From the NCBI GenBank assembly GCA_001871755.1, contig MNXL01000333.1:1-9923 (forward strand): DNA of 9,923 nucleotides. The letters run 5' to 3'. This stretch comes from Anaerolineae bacterium CG2_30_64_16. Lineage in GTDB: Bacteria > Chloroflexota > Anaerolineae > CG2-30-64-16. Made by a program: the position numbers and the translations under genes. Under the pieces are notes generated by a model. That model had not been told where the DNA came from. It saw only the letters and a program-made list of their open reading frames with translations, and searched no databases. Each line of letters begins with the position of its first letter. The first letter of the stretch is position 1. Below, one piece after another: positions 5,245 through 9,923 of the stretch.

Positions 5245-6527
5245 GTATGTGGTGTCACACAAACTCCAGCTTGGCTTGACTCTCGCACCCTATAGAGCAT
5301 CTCACCCGCTTGGGGCACAACGAGAATGCCTTCAGCTTCCCGTCCCTGCCAGTCCGTCAAGTTGATCGTCGCCGGATCAAGATACCCGAGATTGATCTTC
5401 TCGCACCGCTCGGCCGGAATACTGGTCGCCAAGGTGACCTGGATGCGTAGCTTCTCCTCGCCCGTGTCCGCGTCGTAGGCGCCCAGGCCGCGCAGGTGGG
5501 TGGAGTGCGCCAGCACGCCGCCCGGGATGTGCTTGTATTTGTCCCACTGCTGCAGGAAGTAGTCGCGGCAGTGGTAGCCGATCTGGTCGATCAGTTTGCC
5601 GTGGGTGTAGGAGATCTCGTCGATGTGCGGCGCATAGATGATCACCTCGCCGCCGTCCGCGATGGCCGGCTCCAGCTTGTACATCCCCTTGGCCGCGGTC
5701 CAGATGTCATCGTACATGTGCGGCATCACCGAGAGGACGCGGTGGAACGGTTTCTCCACGTAGATGATATGCTTCTGGGCTGATAGGGCCGCCGCGGCTT
5801 CCCAGACCTCTTTTGGCGAGCCGTAGTAGAGCCCTGCCAGGCCCGCGTGGGTGACCACCAGCCCGAAGCAGGTCGCCGGCCGGTCGATGAAAGCCGCGGC
5901 CCGGTCGATCACAGCTCGCACCGGGGTGTGGGGCGTGCCGATCACCGCGTAGCTGGTGATCACCGCGCCCAGCCAGTGGGTGAAGTTGATGATCTCGGGG
6001 CCGGCGATGCCCGGAAAGAAGTACTTGTTCCCGCCCGAGAAGCCTACCACTTCGTGCGGGAAGACCGGGCCACAGATGATCAGATGATCGTAGTCGAAGA
6101 TCAGCTTGTTGAGCTTGACCGGCACATCCTGGGCCATCAGGCCACCGGTGATCTCGCGGATCTCGGCCGTCGGGATGACGCCGATGGCCCGGAAATTGGC
6201 CGGGTCACTCCATTCATGATTGAAGATGCGGCTGTCGCCGATCTGCCCGCCGACAACCGGCCGGCCCACGAGTGCGCTGAGGTGCGCGTCGCTCATCGGC
6301 TGGTGCGTGCCCAGCGCCACCAGAAAGTCCAGCGCGGCCGCGCGCGGCGCAAGAAACTCCTGGAAGAGATCGAACATCATCGGCATCGGCATCGTGCGCG
6401 TGCCATCGGGGATGATCACCAGCGCGCGCTGGCCGTCGATGTGCAACGATGCCACCGCTTCCGCCACGATCTCGCGCACCTCGGCGTCACTCAGACAGGC
6501 GTCCGTATACCCTTGACCAATGACCAT
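5235..6527 (-). CDS. larA: LarA-family nickel-pincer racemase/epimerase
   Basis: A 430-residue member of the LarA (DUF2088) superfamily, which uses the nickel-pincer nucleotide cofactor to invert the alpha-carbon of hydroxy acids. Key positions compared with L. plantarum LarA: His158 in PHEVVGFSGGNKYFFPG (His174), Lys168 in the same block (Lys184, covalent cofactor link) and His184 in NFTHW (His200, Ni ligand), all with the same offset of 16. The IPDGTRTMP motif (39-47) and GTHQPM with His75 fit the substrate and second catalytic His sites. Known members racemise lactate, malate and other acids, and one epimerises D-gluconate at C2; which applies here is open. No larB/larC/larE is present. 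The start at 6527 has GGGGGA 7 bases upstream; the longer frame to 6698 only translates the octamer array. Confidence 0.88.
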   Translation of the reverse strand: MVIGQGYTDACLSDAEVREIVAEAVASLHIDGQRALVIIPDGTRTMPMPMMFDLFQEFLAPRAAALDFLVALGTHQPMSDAHLSALVGRPVVGGQIGDSRIFNHEWSDPANFRAIGVIPTAEIREITGGLMAQDVPVKLNKLIFDYDHLIICGPVFPHEVVGFSGGNKYFFPGIAGPEIINFTHWLGAVITSYAVIGTPHTPVRAVIDRAAAFIDRPATCFGLVVTHAGLAGLYYGSPKEVWEAAAALSAQKHIIYVEKPFHRVLSVMPHMYDDIWTAAKGMYKLEPAIADGGEVIIYAPHIDEISYTHGKLIDQIGYHCRDYFLQQWDKYKHIPGGVLAHSTHLRGLGAYDADTGEEKLRIQVTLATSIPAERCEKINLGYLDPATINLTDWQGREAEGILVVPQAGEMLYRVRESSQAGVCVTPHTVP

Positions 6528-6534
6528 CAGAACA

Positions 6535-6540
6535 TCCCCC
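6535..6540 (-). promoter_or_regulatory. Ribosome binding site fixing the larA start
   Basis: GGGGGA on the minus strand, 7 bases before the ATG at 6527-6525. It supports the 430-residue LarA and rejects the 57-residue repeat-derived extension. Confidence 0.6.
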
Positions 6541-6563
6541 TTGGCGGATGGCGAACAAAAGTG

Positions 6564-6651
6564 TGATTCGCTGATTCGTCGATTCGCCGACTCGCTGACT
6601 CGCCGACTCGCTGATTCGCTGATTCGCCGATTCGCTGATTCGCTGATTTGC
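6564..6651. repeat. Octamer tandem array, 11 units
   Basis: Eleven consecutive 8-bp units fit YGAYTCGC, with single changes in 6572-6579 (last base T) and 6644-6651 (TGATTTGC). C/T changes at the first and fourth bases account for the other variation. The array abuts the HAD-hydrolase stop codon (6652-6654) and ends 23 bp before the larA ribosome binding site. Three units make 24 bp, so it stays open in frame as an ISESANRR-like peptide repeat, which is an artefact. Confidence 0.9.
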
Positions 6652-7551
6652 CTACCGTTTCCAGGGCGGCACTTCCGGCAGCAAGGCCAGGAACTCATCG
6701 ATCAACGTCTTCTCGTATTCGCCCGCGTACTCACCGGCCAGGAACTTGTGTGCGGCCTCTTTGCAAAAGCGCTCCCACGACGCCTCTTCGTGACCGGGGT
6801 TGATCGGGTAGAACAGCGCCTGGTTGGCGCGCGCCGCCTTCAGGTCGCCGGGCGCGTCGCCGATCATCAGGATGTGGCCGGGCGCATATCTGCCGCGGGC
6901 GGCCAGCGCAAGATGTTCTTGCTTGGTACCCAATTCCTGCCCCGCGATGATGCGCACGTACCGGGCGATGTCGTGCTCCTCCCACTCGCGGGCGAGCGCT
7001 TCGGTCGGCGTGGCGGAGACGACTACCATGTCCGCCTTATCTTGCAGCAGTTGCAGGCTTTCGCGGACGTATGGGAATGGGGGCACGCCATGCACGATCT
7101 CTGCTATGGTGGCGTTGACGCCGGTGGTCCACGCCCAGGCGGTCTCCAGGTCCGGGTCAGGGTGCTCGGCCATGTAGGCGCGCAAGCCGGCGTTGCTCAA
7201 CGGGTGGACCTTCTGTTTGCTGAAGGCCCGGACCGCGGCGAACTCGGGGATCTGCACGCCCCGCGCGATCACCTCGGGCCGTTCGGCCAGCAGGTCGAAC
7301 ACCGCGAGCAGCGCGGGCCAGCGGTTGATGCCGCGCATCTGGGAGTAGAGGTTGACGAACTCGGCCGCCTCACGCGCGTACTTGGAGACCGGTTGCAGGC
7401 CCCAATGCTTGATCGTGGTGGGGCAAAAACACTCCTTGTGTTTGATCTCCATGGTGTCGAACGCGCAGCCGTCCGAGTCGATGCCGACGAAGAAGTCGTG
7501 CTCCGGTTTCAGTTCCGCCAGCAGGCGTGCTGCTTCAGAGTAGTCAGACAT
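6652..7551 (-). CDS. HAD-superfamily hydrolase (phosphatase-like)
   Basis: A 299-residue haloacid-dehalogenase-fold protein, probably a phosphomonoesterase. Motif I is GIDSDGCAFD with nucleophile Asp25 and Asp27; motif II is VVVSATP with Ser179; Lys210 in GTKQEH is the motif III lysine; motif IV is GDAPGD with Asp232 and Asp236. The large cap between motifs I and II (about 35-165, with HKECFCPTTIKHWGLQ) marks a C1-type cap. The substrate is unknown; a phosphorylated sugar or sugar acid is a guess from the neighbours. ATG at 7551 is chosen because GGAG (7558-7561) lies 6 bases upstream. The frame continues to 7614, but that part only reads the octamer repeat. It lies between the SDR and larA genes, in the same direction. 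Confidence 0.82.
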   Translation of the reverse strand: MSDYSEAARLLAELKPEHDFFVGIDSDGCAFDTMEIKHKECFCPTTIKHWGLQPVSKYAREAAEFVNLYSQMRGINRWPALLAVFDLLAERPEVIARGVQIPEFAAVRAFSKQKVHPLSNAGLRAYMAEHPDPDLETAWAWTTGVNATIAEIVHGVPPFPYVRESLQLLQDKADMVVVSATPTEALAREWEEHDIARYVRIIAGQELGTKQEHLALAARGRYAPGHILMIGDAPGDLKAARANQALFYPINPGHEEASWERFCKEAAHKFLAGEYAGEYEKTLIDEFLALLPEVPPWKR

Positions 7552-7561
7552 GATGGGCTCC

Positions 7562-7632
7562 GTAAGTTGGTAGAACGGTAGCTGGTAGATGGGTAGATTA
7601 GTACATTGGTACATTGGTAGATTGGTAGATTG
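7562..7632. repeat. Second octamer tandem array (GTASATTG-like)
   Basis: About nine head-to-tail units, eight of 8 bp and one of 7 bp, run from GTAAGTTG through GTACATTG twice to GTAGATTG twice. They lie directly upstream of the HAD ribosome binding site and overlap its last base region. ACCAATTTACC with a related CCAGTTTAC (7672-7689) is the same motif in reverse, so the 140-bp gap can fold on itself. Like the 6564-6651 array it gives a false N-terminal extension. Confidence 0.8.
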
Positions 7633-7701
7633 GTGGGCGGGAGGCCGGTTACGCGGTTGTTGGTGCAGGTGACCAATTTACCAGTTTACTGATCCAACAA
7701 T

Positions 7702-8547
7702 TCATACCCCGCTAAATGCGCTAAACCCCCCGTCGATGGGGATCACGACACCCGTCACAAACGCCGACAGGGGCGAGAGCAACCAGAGGGTCGCACCGAG
7801 CAGCTCCTCGGGCGCGCCGAAGCGGGCCATCGGTGTATGGCTGACCACGGCCTGGCCGCGCGGGGTCAGCCCACCGGTTTCCTTGTCGGTCAACAGGAAT
7901 CGATTCTGCTCGGTCAGGAAGAAGCCGGGGGCGAGCGCGTTGACGCGGATCTTGGGTGAGTATTCCTGGGCCATGTGTACGGCCAGCCACTGCGTGAAGC
8001 TGCTCACCCCGGCCTTTGCGGCCGAATAGCCCACCACCCGAGTCAAAGGCCGCAGCGCGCTCATCGAGGAGATGTTGAGAATGACGCCCTCTCCGCGTTC
8101 GGCCATGCTCCTCCCGAACAGTTGGCTGGGCAGGATGGTACCCATGATGTTCAGGTTGAAGACGAAGCTGAGCGCCTCCTGCGGGATGTCGAAAAAGGAG
8201 AGCTCCGCGCTGGCGGTGGCCGCGGGCTTGTTCCCACCCGCGGCGTTGATCAGCGCATTCACGCAGCCGAACTCCTGGCAGATCACGTCGTTGGCCTTGA
8301 CCAGCGTGTCCATTTGGAGCACGTCCGCGTATACGACCGCGATGCGGCCGATGCCGGGCTTGTCCATCATCTTGATGCGCTCGATCAGCCGGTCGGCCAG
8401 GGCCGGGTCGCGGTCGAGGATGGCCACGTTGGCGCCGCACCCCACCAGCGCGCAGGCCATCTCGCCGCCCAGCACGCCCGCGCCGCCGGTGATGACCACC
8501 GTTTGGCCGGTAAAGTCGTAGAGTCTGGTGAGTTCTTGCAGGTCCAT
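7702..8547 (-). CDS. uxuB: D-mannonate oxidoreductase, UxuB/YjmF-type SDR
   Basis: A 281-residue classical short-chain dehydrogenase, likely interconverting D-fructuronate and D-mannonate with NAD(P)H in hexuronate catabolism. It has the TGGAGVLGG cofactor loop (20-28), NAAGG (101-105), NISSMSA with the catalytic Ser at 160-161, and YSAAK with Tyr174 and Lys178. The family-specific C-terminal blocks APGFFLTEQNRFLL, LTPRGQAVVSHTPMARFG and the ending DGGFSAFSGV match the B. subtilis YjmF type that I recall and separate it from generic SDRs. The ATG has AAGGTG about 7 bases upstream, and a miniature element inserted 19 bp before the ATG leaves this site intact. Substrate assignment is by family resemblance; another sugar-acid or polyol SDR is possible. 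Confidence 0.82.
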   Translation of the reverse strand: MDLQELTRLYDFTGQTVVITGGAGVLGGEMACALVGCGANVAILDRDPALADRLIERIKMMDKPGIGRIAVVYADVLQMDTLVKANDVICQEFGCVNALINAAGGNKPAATASAELSFFDIPQEALSFVFNLNIMGTILPSQLFGRSMAERGEGVILNISSMSALRPLTRVVGYSAAKAGVSSFTQWLAVHMAQEYSPKIRVNALAPGFFLTEQNRFLLTDKETGGLTPRGQAVVSHTPMARFGAPEELLGATLWLLSPLSAFVTGVVIPIDGGFSAFSGV

Positions 8548-8566
8548 GTGTTGTCACCTTTATGAA

Positions 8567-8678
8567 GTATCCTCTCAATTTTCCGGGGCTTGACTTGCTG
8601 TGGCCGGTCTCCTGACCGAGCCACGACGGGCACGGTCGGAGACCGGCCCGAGCTGCCCCCAGATTATTGAGAAGATAC
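8567..8678. mobile_element. MITE-like element A with 8-bp target duplication
   Basis: A 112-bp element with 13-bp terminal inverted repeats (GTATCCTCTCAAT at the left, ATTGAGAAGATAC at the right, one mismatch). It is flanked by the perfect direct repeat TTTATGAA (8559-8566 and 8679-8686), as a transposition target duplication would be. The inside is a strong hairpin: GGCCGGTCTCC (8602-8612) pairs with GGAGACCGGCC (8638-8648), continued by GACCG/CGGTC around one bulged T. It encodes no protein, so it must have been moved in trans. A second copy starts at 9849. Confidence 0.8.
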
Positions 8679-8700
8679 TTTATGAATAGGAAGCCAGGTC

Positions 8701-8822
8701 GTTACTGCTCAGCCTTTGTGGCGATGTCATTCCCGCAAGCTCTTAGCGGGAATCCAGCGGCGCTGCCAGCGGGAACCTGGATGCCCGATAGAAGCATTCG
8801 GGCATGACGGCTGAGCAGTTAC
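8701..8822. mobile_element. MITE-like element B, IS66-like ends, 8-bp target duplication
   Basis: A 122-bp element with 14-bp inverted ends (GTTACTGCTCAGCC at 8701-8714, GGCTGAGCAGTTAC at 8809-8822, one mismatch). It is flanked by GCCAGGTC on both sides (8693-8700, 8823-8830). Ends of GTAA type with an 8-bp duplication are the known hallmark of the IS66 family. Inside are two hairpins, ATTCCCGC/GCGGGAAT (8729-8753) and ATGCCCGA/TCGGGCAT (8781-8805), of the common dispersed GTCATTCCCGC type. Non-coding. Confidence 0.8.
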
Positions 8823-8830
8823 GCCAGGTC

Positions 8831-8852
8831 AGACGATTGCAGAGCAACGTCT
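8831..8852 (-). terminator. Hairpin downstream of the epimerase gene
   Basis: On the minus strand AGACGTTGC and GCAATCGTCT pair around a TCT loop with one bulged T, a little over 100 bases past the epimerase stop. GGTCAGA (8827-8833) and TCTGACC (8860-8866) form a wider competing pair. There is no T tract, so termination is only possible. Confidence 0.3.
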
Positions 8853-8962
8853 TGCTGGATCTGACCGACAATTTCGGGTCTGTGGTCGTCGTTCGGTATG
8901 CTCAAGCGCCGCACACGCGGAGGCCTGTGCCGTGCCGCCGAGGTTTCCTCTCTGGCAGACCG

Positions 8963-9823
8963 CTACGCCGGTTTCACCGCGCGCGCCCGTTGCTTGAGGA
9001 AGGCGAAGCCTGCCCGGACAAAGGCCGTCGCGTCGGGACACACGTTGTGAAACATACCCCGCTCGAACGCGAACGTCCCGATGGATGAATTATACGCTTC
9101 AAGGAGCATGTAGCCGTCAAACGAGAGCTCATTCAAGGCGCCAAAAACCGCATCCCACGGCGCCAACCCGCCACCGGGCACGCCCCGGTCGTTTTCACAT
9201 GCGTGAATGCCCCACAACCTGTTTCCAACCGTGCGGATGGCCTGGGCGTAGTCCCGCACCTCCGTGATCATGTGGTAGGTGTCCAGCAGCACCCAGAGGT
9301 TTGCATGGTCCGCCAGGTCGATCAGCCGTATGATCTGTTCGGGTGTGTTGGCCACGTGGGTCCGAAAATGGCTCATTGGTTCGAGCACGATCTTCACGTC
9401 CGATCTCGCGGCATAGTCGGCAAGCTCGTACAACGCCTCCGCCGTGCGCTTGTATTCGTCCGGTGATGGTGGCCGTCGGCGGACCTGGCCCGGATGCCCG
9501 TACAGCGCGCCGATGTAGGCCACGGCGCCGAGCTCACTGGCCAGGTCAACCTGTGTCTTGTGCCAGGCCAGCCCGCGGCGCCGGTCTGCCGGATCGTCGG
9601 CAGAGAGATCATACGCTGCCGGCCAGCGGCCGCCAGGGCTGATCACCAGGTCCAGGCCCAGAGGTCGCGCCCACGCGCGCGTGCGTTGCGGTGTGAAATG
9701 CACATCGTCGCCGACCGCGATCTCGAGACAGTCCGCGCCCAGGTTTGCGGCTGTGTCGAGGATGGCCAGGCTGGCATCGGACCAGCGGTCAATGAAGATG
9801 TACGCGTGCACGCCGTATTTCAT
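8963..9823 (-). CDS. Sugar epimerase/isomerase, D-tagatose 3-epimerase-like TIM barrel
   Basis: A 286-residue AP-endonuclease-2-type TIM barrel. Such enzymes use a divalent metal to epimerise ketoses at C3 or isomerise related sugars. The metal ligands are visible: Glu148 in IVLEPMSHF, Asp181 in LLDTYHM, His207 in GIHACENDRG and Glu242 in LLEAYN, with Arg213 for the substrate. These five sit exactly four residues before Glu152, Asp185, His211, Glu246 and Arg217 of Pseudomonas D-tagatose 3-epimerase, so the spacing is fully kept. The N-terminal KYGVHAYIF strand is also typical. The ATG has AAAGG about 7 bases upstream. Next gene downstream is the D-mannonate oxidoreductase, 415 bp away. Substrate is unknown: a free ketose, a keto-acid sugar or a 3-oxo sugar would all fit. 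Confidence 0.85.
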   Translation of the reverse strand: MKYGVHAYIFIDRWSDASLAILDTAANLGADCLEIAVGDDVHFTPQRTRAWARPLGLDLVISPGGRWPAAYDLSADDPADRRRGLAWHKTQVDLASELGAVAYIGALYGHPGQVRRRPPSPDEYKRTAEALYELADYAARSDVKIVLEPMSHFRTHVANTPEQIIRLIDLADHANLWVLLDTYHMITEVRDYAQAIRTVGNRLWGIHACENDRGVPGGGLAPWDAVFGALNELSFDGYMLLEAYNSSIGTFAFERGMFHNVCPDATAFVRAGFAFLKQRARAVKPA

Positions 9824-9848
9824 CTTGAGCCTTTACGACTTCCCGGAG

Positions 9849-9923
9849 GTATCTTCTCAATTCTTCGGGGAATCGCTTGCTGTGGCCGGTCTCCTGGCCG
9901 AGCCACCGTGGCTCGGTCAGGAG
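9849..9923. mobile_element. Second copy of element A, cut by the window end
   Basis: Begins GTATCTTCTCAAT, identical to the reverse complement of the right end of element A, and shares with it the 21 bases at 9876-9896 (8594-8614 in the first copy), in the same orientation. Its inner part forms an even better hairpin, CTCCTGGCCGAGCC with GGCTCGGTCAGGAG. Its right end is outside the window. If it is an insertion, TCCCGGAG (9841-9848) should recur after the missing right end. It lies 25 bp upstream of the epimerase ATG. Confidence 0.75.

Larger units (their letters stand above)
8548..8962. other. 415-bp gap with two miniature elements
   Basis: No gene. From left: the SDR ribosome binding site, a 112-bp element (8567-8678) with its 8-bp duplications, six bases, a 122-bp element (8701-8822) with its own duplications, then a hairpin at 8831-8852. 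In 8853-8962 I see nothing definite. Confidence 0.75.

Noticed and set aside
5847..6566. Long plus-strand open frame opposite larA
   Set aside because: A shadow of larA in a GC-rich sequence; rich in Arg, His and Asp, with no motif and no ribosome binding site. The minus frame holds all LarA residues.
6564..6651. CRISPR array
   Set aside because: Units are 8 bp with no spacers between them; no cas genes are present.
6528..6698. N-terminal extension of LarA rich in ISES/NRR repeats
   Set aside because: It is a reading of the 8-bp tandem array plus the end of the HAD gene. The ATG at 6527 has a good ribosome binding site and gives the normal family length.
7552..7614. N-terminal extension of the HAD hydrolase beginning MYQCTNLPIYQL
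   Set aside because: It translates the second octamer array; the ATG at 7551 has GGAG 6 bases upstream and starts just before the expected fold.
7721..8578. Second minus-strand frame overlapping the SDR gene
   Set aside because: Different frame of the same DNA, Arg/Gly/Ala-rich and without SDR motifs; its start lies inside miniature element A.
8567..8678. Structured RNA or riboswitch upstream of the SDR gene
   Set aside because: The exact 8-bp flanking duplication, inverted ends and second copy at 9849 explain the structure as a mobile element. A regulatory role after insertion remains possible.

Overview
The window looks like chromosomal DNA from a high-GC, probably uncultured bacterium. 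The enzyme mix (a PPi-type phosphofructokinase, a LarA homologue, sugar-acid oxidoreductases), two toxin-antitoxin modules and gaps filled with 7-8 bp tandem repeats and small palindromic elements are what I would expect from Chloroflexota (Anaerolineae-like). That placement is an inference; the window holds no rRNA, tRNA or marker protein to prove it. All ten supported genes lie on the minus strand, so transcription runs from the right end to the left.

In transcription order, the right part (9823 down to 5235) holds carbohydrate and hydroxy-acid genes: a D-tagatose/psicose 3-epimerase-like TIM barrel, a UxuB/YjmF-type D-mannonate oxidoreductase (SDR), a HAD-family hydrolase and a LarA-family nickel-pincer racemase/epimerase. 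Directly behind larA come a PIN-domain ribonuclease toxin and an overlapping ribbon-helix-helix antitoxin (5227-4471), then gnd (6-phosphogluconate dehydrogenase, 4428-2947). A separate transcription unit starts at a consensus sigma70 promoter (2849-2821), which is overlapped by a perfect 40-bp palindrome. It holds an MNT nucleotidyltransferase antitoxin with a winged helix, an overlapping HEPN protein, and a PPi-type phosphofructokinase 29 bp further on (1657-329). Bases 1-328 hold no supportable gene.

The metabolic genes fit a sugar-acid route. UxuB would join D-fructuronate and D-mannonate. A LarA homologue of the gluconate 2-epimerase kind could join D-mannonate and D-gluconate. After phosphorylation by a kinase not present here, Gnd would feed the pentose phosphate pathway, and phosphofructokinase serves glycolysis. 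The substrate of LarA is a hypothesis.

The most distinctive non-coding features are two adjacent miniature transposable elements between the epimerase and SDR genes. Each has imperfect terminal inverted repeats and a perfect 8-bp target-site duplication (TTTATGAA and GCCAGGTC), and their termini are related (GTAnCTnCTCA), which suggests IS66-like mobilisation. A second copy of the first element starts 25 bp upstream of the epimerase gene and runs off the window. Several other gaps carry short tandem repeats (11 x 8 bp at 6564-6651, about 9 x 8 bp at 7562-7632, 3 x 7 bp at 4442-4462). These repeats create false N-terminal extensions in some reading frames.
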